From positions 1 to 58,916 of the forward strand of contig JAJZED010000015.1 of the NCBI GenBank assembly GCA_021805775.1: a DNA stretch of 58,916 nucleotides. Direction: 5' to 3'. This document shows, piece after piece, positions 1 to 8,001 of this stretch. The notes beneath the pieces are model-generated. The model made no database searches and was not told where the DNA came from. It saw only the letters and a list, made by a program, of their open reading frames with translations. A program made the position numbers and the translations under genes. The DNA is from a bacterium. Lineage in GTDB: Bacteria > Vulcanimicrobiota > Vulcanimicrobiia > Vulcanimicrobiales > Vulcanimicrobiaceae. Each line of letters opens with the position of its first letter. Position 1 is the stretch's first letter.

Positions 1-72
1 GGGTCTGCCCGACCGCACCAGGTCAACGATCTTCCGCCGAAACTCCGGCGGGTAGGAGGGATTCTTGGCCAT
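1..72 (-). CDS. IS3-family transposase OrfA, N-terminal 24 residues only
   Basis: The ATG at 72-70 is preceded by AAGGAG at good spacing, and the frame is open to the window edge. The peptide starts MAKNPSYPPEFRRKIVDLV, the classic N-terminus of the IS3 OrfA helix-turn-helix protein (YPPEFR followed by an alternating basic/hydrophobic helix). In this family OrfA binds the IS ends and is joined to OrfB by a programmed -1 frameshift; the slippery site would lie outside the window. Confidence 0.85.
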   Translation of the reverse strand, partial: MAKNPSYPPEFRRKIVDLVRSGRP

Positions 73-126
73 ACGGGACTCCTTCGCCGCTAAGCGGCAA
101 GTGTCCACGGAAGCGAGCCAGCTTCA
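1..126 (-). mobile_element. IS3-family insertion sequence, 5' (left) end, truncated by window edge
   Basis: On the minus strand this holds the transposase OrfA start and, outside it, a putative terminal inverted repeat near 95-126. Read inward it begins TGAAGC and contains TTCCGTGGACAC. The element at the other end of the window, read inward, begins TGTACC and contains TTTTCCGGACATG, a related IR of the IS3 type (ends beginning TG, with a GGACA core). The body continues beyond position 1. The exact boundary at 126 is inferred from IR similarity only; no target duplication can be seen. Confidence 0.7.
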
Positions 127-180
127 CCCTGGTACGCAACTGTTGGCTGGCTGAGGCAGCCTAAGCTTCTTGCCGTTCGC

Positions 181-444
181 GTGTCAAAGTGGCCGGGCAG
201 GCTTCGCGGGTGCGTTCACGCACAATTCGTGGCGACCTTCGTTCTAACGAAAGCGGGCATTGACCTGCGGCCTTACGCCGGTAATTACTCCCCCATGGGC
301 TTCGGGTTTTGGCCATCGAGCGCGTTCCTGTCGCGCCCCCATTACGATTTTACGTTGGACTTCGGAGACGCGGGGAAAAACGTAACAGGGCACATCCTTT
401 TTTGTAAGGCTCGCGGTACGTGGGTCGCCCTGCCCGAGTCATAG
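181..444 (+). CDS. orphan 87-codon ORF next to the IS end, function unknown
   Basis: GTG-start ORF of 87 residues. The peptide is rich in aromatic residues and glycine (FGFWPSS, HYDFTLDFGDAG) and has no recognisable motif and no clear signal peptide. It begins 55 bases outside the putative IS end, so it may be the 3' remnant of a gene broken by the insertion, with the GTG start only nominal. Apart from this ORF I see nothing else in the 338 bases between the IS end and the next gene. Confidence 0.3.
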   Translation: MSKWPGRLRGCVHAQFVATFVLTKAGIDLRPYAGNYSPMGFGFWPSSAFLSRPHYDFTLDFGDAGKNVTGHILFCKARGTWVALPES

Positions 445-464
445 CGTGAGTCGATTGCCCAATC

Positions 465-1967
465 TTGGGACGAAAAACGATAGTCGGTGAACCCCGATTG
501 CTAGCGGCGCACTCACGGCCGAAGGCGCGAGCATTCTTTGGGCTGCTCTCCGCGGCGATTGTTGTCGTCTACCCCGGCTACGTCGAAGCGCTGCCCGGCT
601 ACATTCTCACCCACGTCGCTTTGCACGAGCAAAAGACGGGTGCCGTCGTGACGGCGCGCTTCTCCGGCGGGTTGCCGCCCTATAACGTCGTGAATACCTC
701 GCCAACCTCGTACGCGGTGCTCTTCGCACGCAGCACGACGCGCGCCTCGGGCGTGCAGATTCCAGCCGGCGGTAAACTCGTAACGCGGCTCGTGCTCAAG
801 CGCGAGAACGGAAACCTCACGCTGGAGCTTTCAACCTCCGCGCCCACCGAGATTCACCTGGCGCCGACGCTCTCGGCGCTCACGATCGATCTTGCGCCCG
901 CAACTCCGGCAAGCAACGCCGGCACGAGTCTCGCCGTCGCTCCGAGTGCGTCGCTCTCGACGATCACGCAGGTCGTGCCGCTGAAGTACGCGAGCGTCGA
1001 TGAGATCGCGGCGCTCTTTTCGCCCTCGCCGATTCGAGCCGGGCGCTCGTTCCAGACGACTTCGATCCTCTCGCAGGCCCCGCTGAGCGGCGGTGGCTAC
1101 GGCGGAGGCTCCTTCGGCGGTACGCTTCCGGGCGGCTCGCTCTCGCTGAACATGCGCAACCAACTCGGCAGCGAACGCATCTCCGACAACGTCGCGATCG
1201 ACCGCAGGCTCAACGCCGTCATCGTGACCGGCTCCCCGGAGCAGGTCGCGCCGATCGTCGCAGAGATACACGCCGTCGACCGTCCCGACGCGCGCCAGAC
1301 CAGCGTGCAGCTCGACGCGAAGATCTTCGAACTCACCGCCAGCGGCGCGCGCCAAATCGGCATCAACTTCGCCCAGAACGGCCCGTTCGCTACGGCAACG
1401 CTGCTCTCGCAGACGCTCCAGAAGCCACAGTTGGCGGCGACCTTTCAAGCGCAGCTCTTCGCGTTGATCCAGCAAGGGAAGGGAACCCTCGTCTCTGCAC
1501 CGCGCCTGCGAACGCTCAGCGGAACCGAGGCCTCGATTCTTACCGGCGATGCGCTCCCGGTCGTGACGACGATCACCTACCCCGGCAATCCGCCGACCGT
1601 GCAGGAGCAGTTGCAGTATGTCAACGTCGGCGTGCATCTCCAGGTACGCCCGTATGTCTCGCGCACCGGCTACGTCACCTCGGTGGTGCTCGCGGAGGTC
1701 TCCAACGTCACCGGGTTCATCCAAGGCAACATCCCGCAGATCAGCCAGCGGCAGGCGATTGCGACCGTGCGCGTACGCAACGGCGAACCCTTCATCATCG
1801 GCGGCCTGCTGCAGAACAATGATATCACCTCGATTGCGCGCGTGCCGGTCCTTTCGCGCATTCCACTGCTCGGCGATCTCTTCAAACTTGCGAGCACAAC
1901 GCACGAAGTGACGAACCTTTACGTCGTGATTACGCCGCACATCATCAAATCGTCGATCTCGCCGTGA
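465..1967 (+). CDS. secretin family protein (PilQ/GspD-type outer-membrane channel)
   Basis: 500 residues from a TTG start. A hydrophobic stretch at about residues 22-43 looks like a signal peptide. An AMIN-like beta-rich region follows, then a short NolW-like segment (VPLKYASVDEIAALF, about 172-186) with a glycine-rich insert. The secretin core runs from about 285 to the end, with the signature ending IPLLGDLFK and a terminal strand VVITPHII. Secretins form the outer-membrane gate of type IV pili and type II/III secretion. At 500 residues it is shorter than most PilQ/GspD, so fewer N-domains. No pil or gsp partner is in view, so the machine it serves is unknown. The start is uncertain because there is no good ribosome site. 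Its stop overlaps the next gene. Confidence 0.85.
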   Translation: MGRKTIVGEPRLLAAHSRPKARAFFGLLSAAIVVVYPGYVEALPGYILTHVALHEQKTGAVVTARFSGGLPPYNVVNTSPTSYAVLFARSTTRASGVQIPAGGKLVTRLVLKRENGNLTLELSTSAPTEIHLAPTLSALTIDLAPATPASNAGTSLAVAPSASLSTITQVVPLKYASVDEIAALFSPSPIRAGRSFQTTSILSQAPLSGGGYGGGSFGGTLPGGSLSLNMRNQLGSERISDNVAIDRRLNAVIVTGSPEQVAPIVAEIHAVDRPDARQTSVQLDAKIFELTASGARQIGINFAQNGPFATATLLSQTLQKPQLAATFQAQLFALIQQGKGTLVSAPRLRTLSGTEASILTGDALPVVTTITYPGNPPTVQEQLQYVNVGVHLQVRPYVSRTGYVTSVVLAEVSNVTGFIQGNIPQISQRQAIATVRVRNGEPFIIGGLLQNNDITSIARVPVLSRIPLLGDLFKLASTTHEVTNLYVVITPHIIKSSISP

Positions 1968-2587
1968 GAGCAAGCAGAAGAGCGTCCCTTGCCGCAACGC
2001 TCGGCTGCGCGATTGCGAATATCATCGGCGGAACCGCGAACGCGGCGCAGGCGAGAGAACCGATCGTCGTCTTCATGGGTGCAAGTGAAACGGCCGGGTA
2101 CGGCTTGCCGAGAAAAGACCTGTCCTTTCCGTCGATCGTAGCGCGAAGATGCGGCATAATTGCGCGTGTGAGCGCCACTCCCAATGTCCCGACGCTACTG
2201 CGCAAGCTCTCCGTTACGAGCTCGACGACGGCGACTGTCCTGACGCTATCGTTTATCGATGCCTACGTCCCCGCACCGGTAGGCGCTCTCCGACGGTGGC
2301 TACGTCGCTACACGAACGCCGCCCCGACACTCGTGCTCACAACGCCGCTGGTTAGCGCCTTCGGTACGCGCGCACCGACGCTCCTCAGCATGCAGCGCCA
2401 ACTCTACCGCCGAGTCGCATCCGCAGCCAAAACCCTTCATGCCACGCTGCTACCGATAGGAATGCCGGCGCACCCCGCGCGCTATCTGCAGCGCGACGGC
2501 ATCCATCCCAATGCACGCGGCGCGCGCATCATTGCGCACCTGGTTATCCCATGGCTGCGAAGCAAGGGTCTGTGTGATCGCGCATAG
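1964..2587 (+). CDS. SGNH/GDSL-type hydrolase, exported
   Basis: GTG start overlaps the secretin stop by 4 bases (GTGA), so the two are probably translationally coupled. 207 residues with an N-terminal signal-like segment (AATLGCAIANIIGGTANA). Block I is GASETAGYG (nucleophile Ser in the GxSxxxG context) near residue 40, and block V is DGIHPNARG near 180, supplying the Asp-x-x-His pair. The usual GxND block is not obvious; LSFIDAY sits where it would be. SGNH enzymes cleave esters on sugars, lipids or peptidoglycan; the substrate cannot be told. Coupling to a secretin suggests an envelope role. Confidence 0.7.
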   Translation: MRASRRASLAATLGCAIANIIGGTANAAQAREPIVVFMGASETAGYGLPRKDLSFPSIVARRCGIIARVSATPNVPTLLRKLSVTSSTTATVLTLSFIDAYVPAPVGALRRWLRRYTNAAPTLVLTTPLVSAFGTRAPTLLSMQRQLYRRVASAAKTLHATLLPIGMPAHPARYLQRDGIHPNARGARIIAHLVIPWLRSKGLCDRA

Positions 2588-2630
2588 CGGCCATCCATAG
2601 CCGGCGCCGAGTGTCGCGCCTCTGCACCCT

Positions 2631-3119
2631 TCACCGTGCCGTCGGCGAACTTACGCGAAAGCAACTGCCGTCGTGATTGCGGCGCGTCGCCTCACCGAGC
2701 GTGCGTGCCGCGTGCCTCTCCGAACCGCGAATGACGCGCTCTTCCTCAGCGGTATCGTAGCCGCCGGCGCAGCGCGCGGCGAGCTGTTGCTCGCGCGCGG
2801 GTCGTTCGACGGCATGATCGATCTCGTGTCCCAGCCCGAGCGCCGGCGATTGCGTTCCGCCGGTCGTGGTGCGCAAGGCGCTGGTCGGATCCCACCAGAT
2901 CGTGTCGTCGTTGGGATCGAAGCGATCGTCGTTGCGCGCGTCGGAGCGTAACGTAAACGTTCGGTTCGTCGAGCTCTCGAGACGCGCGAAAAGCCCGCGC
3001 TCGACCGAATCGGCGCTCAGATAGCGTTTCGCCTCATCGTATGCCGCGTTCAGGCTCCGTTCGACCGAGAGGCTGCCGTGTCGAATGTAGGGCGGTGAGG
3101 TGGTAGCAGGGGCGATCAT
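2631..3119 (-). CDS. putative zinc metallopeptidase with HEIDH motif (M91/Rhs-toxin-like)
   Basis: 162 residues. The core reads DDTIWWDPTSAL, then GGTQSPALGLGHEIDHAVE: a strand with a WDP turn, a Gly/Pro linker and an HExxH helix. This order is what I know from M91 (NleD-like) peptidase domains found at the C-termini of Rhs-type toxins and in some effectors. A later Glu (AEEERVI) could be the third zinc ligand. No signal peptide, no Rhs repeats and no immunity gene neighbour are visible. It is convergent with the SGNH gene and divergent from the RNA candidate. It may be a free-standing domain, a displaced toxin tip or a house-keeping peptidase. Confidence 0.6.
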   Translation of the reverse strand: MIAPATTSPPYIRHGSLSVERSLNAAYDEAKRYLSADSVERGLFARLESSTNRTFTLRSDARNDDRFDPNDDTIWWDPTSALRTTTGGTQSPALGLGHEIDHAVERPAREQQLAARCAGGYDTAEEERVIRGSERHAARTLGEATRRNHDGSCFRVSSPTAR

Positions 3120-3150
3120 AGCGCGATCCGTTCACGCAGAATCGCCATCT

Positions 3151-3163
3151 GTCAAGTCTTGAC
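3151..3163. promoter_or_regulatory. perfect 6-1-6 palindrome, candidate operator
   Basis: GTCAAGTCTTGAC is a perfect inverted repeat in the divergent intergenic space between the HEIDH peptidase (start 3119, minus) and the 6S-like RNA (about 3199, plus). The right arm contains TTGACG, which could serve as a -35 for the plus strand. No regulator is identified. Confidence 0.3.
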
Positions 3164-3198
3164 GCCGGTGCTAGGGTTGGGGTGGTGACTGCGTTTTG

Positions 3199-3349
3199 CG
3201 CGCAGCGTGCCATAGGTGCTGGACCAACGAAAACCCTAAGGGAGCATCAGCTCCGGATACGAAGGCGTGACGGGCAACTGCCTGTCGCTCCCGCGCCCGG
3301 GCCGCACCCACCTGCGAGAAAGCAGGTTCTCACCTCGCACGAAAGACGC
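3199..3349 (+). ncRNA. ssrS: candidate 6S RNA (ssrS-like)
   Basis: A non-coding stretch folds on paper into a long closed rod. The ends pair (GTG..AGGTG with CACCT..CAC, plus outer CGTG/CACG). The 5' half has AACCCTAAGGGAGC and a GGAGC-ATCA-GCTCC helix. The 3' half has CGGGCAACTGCC and then GCACCCACCTGCGAGAAA followed by GCAGGTTCTCACCT. The CCCACCTG...CAGGTTCT arrangement near the 3' end is what I associate with 6S RNAs, which mimic an open promoter and sequester RNA polymerase holoenzyme. A possible promoter upstream is CTGTCA-N17-TAGGGT at 3149-3177. The 3' end overlaps the last codons of the convergent gene ending at 3330. Pattern recognition only; no covariance model was run. Confidence 0.5.
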
Positions 3350-4037
3350 TTGACGCGGTCATCGAATCGATCTCTCCGAGGCTGCACGCTCCGCTGCGCG
3401 CATCGAGGATGAGGTACCCGTGGTAGCCCGGCGCCTCGCGCTCGATGAGAGCGAGCGCTTTTTCCGCGTTCTCGGCGATATCGTGGACGAGAGCGACGCT
3501 CTTACCGGCGAGCGCTGCAAGCGCGCTCCCCGCGTCGAGGCGCAACGGCTCGGGGGCGAAGCGCAGCCACGCCGAGTCGGCCTCCTTCGCCAGGCGCTTG
3601 CAGTCGGCGTCGCTGCCCGCGTGGGTATCGGGCGCGTTCCGTAGCGCGATCGTGATATTGGCGCCCTTCGCGAGCCGGGTCGCCTCCCCAAGCGCGGCCG
3701 CCAACTCGGGGTAGCTGCAGGCGCCGAGCCCCGGGGCGCGCGCGACGAGGAGGGGCGCCCCAACGGCGAGCGCGATTCGGAGAGAGTCCTCCTTTTCGCT
3801 GCGCGGTGCGAGGAAAAAGCCGTCGTCGAGGGTTGCAAGCGGCGTCACGCAGAGATCGACCGTCGCCTTCTTGATTTGGGCGAGGTAGTCTGCATCGGTT
3901 CGCGGAAAGTGCGCTCGGTCGAACGCTACGCCGTCGCAGAGAGCACTGCGCGCACAGGCATCGAGCCACTCGAGTTGCGTGCAATCGCCACGCGCGAAAG
4001 CGGCTTCGAATGCACTGCTGGCCCAGGCGATCTTCAT
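3330..4037 (-). CDS. sugar phosphate isomerase/epimerase-like TIM barrel protein
   Basis: 235 residues from ATG 4037 (MKIAWASSAFEAAF); the longer frame upstream runs into the divergent rpiB leader and is less likely. The layout of alternating strands and helices, with LCVTPLATLDDGFF, ITIALRNAPDTHAGSDAD and the ending GYHGYLILDARSG, fits the AP-endonuclease-2/xylose-isomerase-like barrel. The usual metal-binding Glu/His set is poorly kept, so catalytic activity is uncertain. It is divergent from rpiB by 40 bases, which places a shared control region at 4038-4077. Confidence 0.55.
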   Translation of the reverse strand: MKIAWASSAFEAAFARGDCTQLEWLDACARSALCDGVAFDRAHFPRTDADYLAQIKKATVDLCVTPLATLDDGFFLAPRSEKEDSLRIALAVGAPLLVARAPGLGACSYPELAAALGEATRLAKGANITIALRNAPDTHAGSDADCKRLAKEADSAWLRFAPEPLRLDAGSALAALAGKSVALVHDIAENAEKALALIEREAPGYHGYLILDARSGACSLGEIDSMTASSVFRAR

Positions 4038-4077
4038 CGGCGCGCGAGTTCGACTGCCTAAGGGAGAGCCCTCTGCC

Positions 4078-4584
4078 GTGACCATCGCACTCGGCGCCGA
4101 CCACGCCGGATTTGAATATAAAGATCGCATCGCCGCGCTCTTGCGCGAGCGGGGCCATAGCGTTATCGATTTCGGGACGCACGATGCGACGCCGGTCGAT
4201 TATCCGCAGTATGGTTTTGCCGTTGCCGAAGCGGTCGCAAGCGGGCAGGCCGAGCGCGGCATCGTGGTATGCGGTTCCTCGATCGGCATCGCGATTGCCG
4301 CGAATAAAGTTCCGGGCGTGCGCTGCGCCCCGGTCGCCGAACCATACTCCGCCGAATTAGCGCGCCGTCACAACAACGCGAACGTTCTCGCGCTCGCAGA
4401 ACGGTTGACGGGTTGGGAGATGGTCGAACGCATCCTCGATATTTTCCTCTCGACGCCTTTCGACGGCGGGCGACATGCCGCGCGCGTCGATCAGCTCTTC
4501 GAATTCTCCGACGATCAACGCACGCGCACGCTGCGCGCACTCGAACGCGGGGCCGTCGATGACGCCCGCACCGCACAACCGTAA
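4078..4584 (+). CDS. rpiB: ribose-5-phosphate isomerase B
   Basis: 168 residues from GTG 4078, chosen because the family starts with [12 protein letters not shown]. RpiB interconverts ribose-5-phosphate and ribulose-5-phosphate in the pentose phosphate pathway. Visible signatures are the D-H-A-G phosphate/sugar site at residues 7-10, the [12 protein letters not shown] segment, and the [15 protein letters not shown] loop carrying the catalytic base Cys (family usually CGTGIG, here CGSSIG). HNNANVLAL is the usual C-terminal motif. It is the first gene of the long plus-strand block and lies 17 bases before glyA, as in many Firmicutes. Confidence 0.93.
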   Translation: MTIALGADHAGFEYKDRIAALLRERGHSVIDFGTHDATPVDYPQYGFAVAEAVASGQAERGIVVCGSSIGIAIAANKVPGVRCAPVAEPYSAELARRHNNANVLALAERLTGWEMVERILDIFLSTPFDGGRHAARVDQLFEFSDDQRTRTLRALERGAVDDARTAQP

Positions 4585-4601
4585 CGCACAGAAAGCCCAT
4601 C

Positions 4602-5849
4602 ATGCAGACGCTTCAGCACGGCGCGCTCGCCGCACAGGATCCCGAACTCTACGCTTCGATTGCCGCCGAAGAGCGACGTCAGCGCGGCAACCTCGAATTG
4701 ATCGCCTCGGAAAATTATGCGAGTGCCGCCGTTCGCGAAGCGATGGCCTGCGTGATGACCAACAAGTACGCCGAGGGTTATCCCGGCAAGCGTTACTACG
4801 GCGGTTGCGAATTCGTCGACGTCGCCGAGACGCTCGCGATCGATCGCGTGAAAGCGATCTTCGGCGCGGAGCACGCCAACGTTCAACCGCACTCCGGGGC
4901 GCAGGCGAACATGGCGGTCTTCATGGCGATGCTCGCACCGGGCGACACGGTGTTGGGAATGTCGCTCGCCCACGGCGGCCATCTCACCCACGGCACGAAA
5001 GTCAGTTTTAGCGGAAAACTCTATAACGCGATCGCCTACGGCCTGCGCAAAGAGGACGAACTGATCGATTTCGACCAGGTCGCCGCGCTGGCGCGCGAAC
5101 ACCGGCCGAAACTGTTGATCGCCGGCGCGAGCGCCTACCCGCGCACGATGCACTACGAGCGCTTTCGTGAGATCGCCGACGAAATCGGCGCGACCCTGCT
5201 CGTCGATATGGCGCACATCGCCGGGCTCGTCGCGGTCGGTTTGCACCCATCGCCGGTTCCGCTCGCCGATTTCGTGACCTCGACGACGCATAAAACGTTG
5301 CGCGGACCGCGCGGCGGCATCATCCTCAGCAAGGCCCAGCATGCGGCCGCGATCGATAAGAGCCTTTTCCCGGGCATCCAAGGCGGGCCGTTAATGCATA
5401 CGATCGCTGCAAAAGCGGTCGCATTCGGCGAGGCGCAGCGCCCCGAGTTCCGCAGCTACCAGCAAAACGTCATCGCCAACGCGCGCGCGATGGGCGAGGT
5501 GTTTGCAAAACGTGGGCTGCGGCTGGTCGGCGGCGGCACCGACACGCACCTGTTGCTCGTCGATCTCTCGGTGAAGAACCTCACCGGCAAAGCAGTTGAG
5601 GGCTATCTCGACGAAATTGCGATCACCGTGAATAAAAACGCGATTCCGTTCGACCCGCAAAAACCGATGGTAACCAGCGGCATTCGTGTCGGAACGCCGG
5701 CGATTACCACCCGCGGTTTCGGGCTCGCAGAATGTCGCGAAGTCGCCGAAATTATCTGCGACGCGCTCGGCGATATCGAGGCGCGCGCGCAGCAAGAGAA
5801 GCTGCGAGCTCGCGTTCACGAACTCACCGCGCGCTTCGACGTACCCTAG
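4602..5849 (+). CDS. glyA: serine hydroxymethyltransferase
   Basis: 415 residues, the usual size. A PLP enzyme that converts serine and tetrahydrofolate to glycine and 5,10-methylene-THF, feeding one-carbon units to purine and thymidylate synthesis. Landmarks are LIASENYAS near residue 33, [11 protein letters not shown], the PLP lysine in [13 protein letters not shown], and [16 protein letters not shown] near the C-terminus. ATG start 17 bases after rpiB. The following genes upp and comEB are pyrimidine salvage genes, which fits the folate/thymidylate link. Confidence 0.97.
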   Translation: MQTLQHGALAAQDPELYASIAAEERRQRGNLELIASENYASAAVREAMACVMTNKYAEGYPGKRYYGGCEFVDVAETLAIDRVKAIFGAEHANVQPHSGAQANMAVFMAMLAPGDTVLGMSLAHGGHLTHGTKVSFSGKLYNAIAYGLRKEDELIDFDQVAALAREHRPKLLIAGASAYPRTMHYERFREIADEIGATLLVDMAHIAGLVAVGLHPSPVPLADFVTSTTHKTLRGPRGGIILSKAQHAAAIDKSLFPGIQGGPLMHTIAAKAVAFGEAQRPEFRSYQQNVIANARAMGEVFAKRGLRLVGGGTDTHLLLVDLSVKNLTGKAVEGYLDEIAITVNKNAIPFDPQKPMVTSGIRVGTPAITTRGFGLAECREVAEIICDALGDIEARAQQEKLRARVHELTARFDVP

Positions 5850-5872
5850 GGTTTCGCTGCGTGCAGCCTAGC

Positions 5873-6541
5873 ATGAACGGCCGTCAGCTCTTCGTTGTCG
5901 ATCACCCGGCACTGCACGATCGGCTCGCGCAGTTACGCGATCGCAATACGCCGACGCGAAGCTTTCGCGTGCTGCTCGAACATGTCGGCGTATTGCTCGC
6001 CTACGAGGCAACGCGTTCGCTCCCAACGCGCGAGGTGGAGGTCGAAACCCCGTTGCTGCCGATGAAGGCGCTGCGCATCGCGCAGCCGCCGGTTATCGCG
6101 CCGATCCTTCGTGCCGGGCTCGGGCTCGTGCCGGGATTCCTCCAGATCGTTGACGACGCCGTCGTCGCTCATCTTGGTTTTTACCGCGATTCGCAAACGC
6201 TGCAAGCGGTGCCGTATTACGCCAACGTACCCGCACGGCTTGACGGCCGGCGCATATTCGTGCTCGACCCAATGTTGGCGACGGGGGCCTCGGGGATCGC
6301 GGCATTGCGTATGCTCGCCGCGCACGGAGCGAGTGAAGTAACGTTCGTCAGCGTTATTGCCGCGCCCGAAGGAATCGCGGCAATTCAGGCCGCTTTCCCC
6401 GACGTCCGTATCGTTGTCGGTGCGGTCGATGCCGAACTCAACGAACACGGATATATCGTTCCCGGGCTCGGCGATGCCGGCGACCGTTTGTTCGGGAGCC
6501 TAACATCAATGCCGACCTTCGTGGCACCGCGTTCACTATAA
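5873..6541 (+). CDS. upp: uracil phosphoribosyltransferase
   Basis: 222 residues from ATG 5873; an in-frame GTG at 5861 is an alternative. Salvages uracil with PRPP to UMP. Family landmarks: DHPALHDRLAQLRDRNTPT at the N-terminus, ILRAGLGLVPG (PPi loop), the PRPP loop VLDPMLATGASG, and the uracil-binding C-terminal segment GYIVPGLGDAGDRLFG. One base separates its stop from comEB, so they are likely co-translated. Confidence 0.95.
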   Translation: MNGRQLFVVDHPALHDRLAQLRDRNTPTRSFRVLLEHVGVLLAYEATRSLPTREVEVETPLLPMKALRIAQPPVIAPILRAGLGLVPGFLQIVDDAVVAHLGFYRDSQTLQAVPYYANVPARLDGRRIFVLDPMLATGASGIAALRMLAAHGASEVTFVSVIAAPEGIAAIQAAFPDVRIVVGAVDAELNEHGYIVPGLGDAGDRLFGSLTSMPTFVAPRSL

Positions 6542-6542
6542 A

Positions 6543-6968
6543 ATGCGGCCGAGCTGGGATGATTACTTCATGGAGATCGCGCGCACGGTCGGCTCGCGGG
6601 CTACCTGTCCGCGCGCGCGCGTCGGTTGTGTCGCCGTTCGCGACCAACGCATTCTCACCACCGGCTATAACGGCGCACCGCGCGGCATCGCCCACTGCAG
6701 CGACGTCGGCTGCACGATGGTCGATAACCATTGCGTGCGCGCGACACATGCCGAAGCCAACGCCGTGGTGCAAGGCGCGCTTCACGGCGTGAGCCTCGCC
6801 GGCGCGACCGTCTATTGCACGCATCAGCCATGCATCGGCTGCTCGAAGTTGTTGGTAAGTGCCGGCGTCGAACGCATCGTCTATGAAGAGCGCTACGAAG
6901 ACGCATTTGCAGTCGAATTGCTCGCCGAGGCCGGGGTGGCGTTGATGCAGTGGAAGCTCGCACCGTGA
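6543..6968 (+). CDS. comEB: dCMP deaminase family protein (ComEB-like)
   Basis: 141 residues. The zinc-dependent cytidine/deoxycytidylate deaminase fold is clear: THAEANAV holds the His and the catalytic Glu, and THQPCIGCSKLL holds the two zinc cysteines of the PCxxC motif. GYNGAPRG is the substrate loop of dCMP deaminases. It makes dUMP, the substrate for thymidylate synthase. The gene sits tightly between upp and tagO. Its name is inherited from the Bacillus competence locus; no role in competence is implied. Confidence 0.92.
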   Translation: MRPSWDDYFMEIARTVGSRATCPRARVGCVAVRDQRILTTGYNGAPRGIAHCSDVGCTMVDNHCVRATHAEANAVVQGALHGVSLAGATVYCTHQPCIGCSKLLVSAGVERIVYEERYEDAFAVELLAEAGVALMQWKLAP

Positions 6969-6972
6969 GCTC

Positions 6973-8001
6973 GTGCCGATGAAACCGATTCTCGCGGAGA
7001 TAGCGGCTTTCGTTATCGCAGCCGTCGTCGCGGTTGCAATTGCGCCTCTCGTGATTCGCCTGGCAACGCACCTCGAGATCATCGATGGCGTCGAAGAAGA
7101 GCGCCGCGTCCATACCACCCCGACGCCGCGCATCGGCGGCGTAGCCGTCTTTTTCGGTTTTGCCACCGCGCTCTTCGCCGTTTTGGGCTTCGTGGTCGGT
7201 GCGCCGCACGCGCGTGACGCACAGCTCGATATCGCGCACCATCTCATCGGTTTGCTCTTCGGCAGCTTATTGATTCTCGGCGTCGGGCTCTGGGACGACG
7301 TCATGCAGATGCGCGCGCGTAGCAAGCTTATCGCGCAGCTCGTCGTCGCGGCGATCTCGATGCTCTACGGGTTTACGATCTCGGGCATCAACAATCCGTT
7401 CGCGCACGGCGGAACCAACGCATGGATCGATTTTCCGATCTGGGTAAGCATCCCGCTCACCTTGCTCTGGTACGTCGGAATGATGAACGCGATGAATTTT
7501 ATCGACGGGCTCGACGGGTTGCTCGCAGGGGTGACGACGATCTCGAGTCTCTTTCTCTTCGCTATCGCCGCGCTCCACGGAAATTTTATCGTGGCGCTGG
7601 TGTTGCTCGCACTCGCGGGCAGTTCGCTCGGGTTTCTCCCCTACAACTTTAACCCGGCGCGGATCTTCCTCGGGGATGCGGGCTCGCTCTTTATCGGGTA
7701 CGTGTTTGCGACGGTGACGATTATCGGCGGCAGCAAGACGGCGATCGCCATCAGCCTTTTGGTGCCCCTGGTTGTCCTGGCGCTGCCGATTCTCGATACC
7801 GCCGCCGTCATCGTTCGGCGAGCGGCGAATCGGCGCAGCATTACCGATGCAGATCGCGGCCACTTTCACCACCAATTGATCTTCCGTTTCGGTCTCGGCG
7901 TTCGGCAGGCCGTCTTCCTTATCTACGCGGTCTGCATCGTTCTCGGCTTCGCCGCACTACTGTTCTCCGGAATGATCTCCCATTCGGGAAGGCTTGTGTG
8001 A
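6973..8001 (+). CDS. tagO: undecaprenyl-phosphate N-acetylglucosaminyl 1-phosphate transferase (TagO/WecA)
   Basis: 342 residues with about ten membrane helices. It starts lipid-linked glycan synthesis by moving GlcNAc-1-phosphate from UDP-GlcNAc to undecaprenyl phosphate. Seen: HTTPTPRIGG near residue 48, the LWDDV aspartate pair of the Mg site, NAMNFIDGLDGLLAG (the NxxNxxDGxDGL family motif), and a cytoplasmic FHHQLIFR histidine motif near 295. The start is GTG 6973 or ATG 6979. Its stop overlaps the next gene (GTGA). Together with the epimerase downstream it points to a surface polysaccharide or teichoic/O-antigen-like pathway. Confidence 0.93.
   Translation: MPMKPILAEIAAFVIAAVVAVAIAPLVIRLATHLEIIDGVEEERRVHTTPTPRIGGVAVFFGFATALFAVLGFVVGAPHARDAQLDIAHHLIGLLFGSLLILGVGLWDDVMQMRARSKLIAQLVVAAISMLYGFTISGINNPFAHGGTNAWIDFPIWVSIPLTLLWYVGMMNAMNFIDGLDGLLAGVTTISSLFLFAIAALHGNFIVALVLLALAGSSLGFLPYNFNPARIFLGDAGSLFIGYVFATVTIIGGSKTAIAISLLVPLVVLALPILDTAAVIVRRAANRRSITDADRGHFHHQLIFRFGLGVRQAVFLIYAVCIVLGFAALLFSGMISHSGRLV

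Noticed and set aside
831-1997. 388-codon open frame antisense to the secretin gene
   Set aside because: Shadow frame with Arg/Asp-rich composition and no motif.
3182-3412. 76-codon plus-strand ORF in the 6S-like region
   Set aside because: Basic low-complexity peptide; the region shows RNA-type pairing and no codon pattern.
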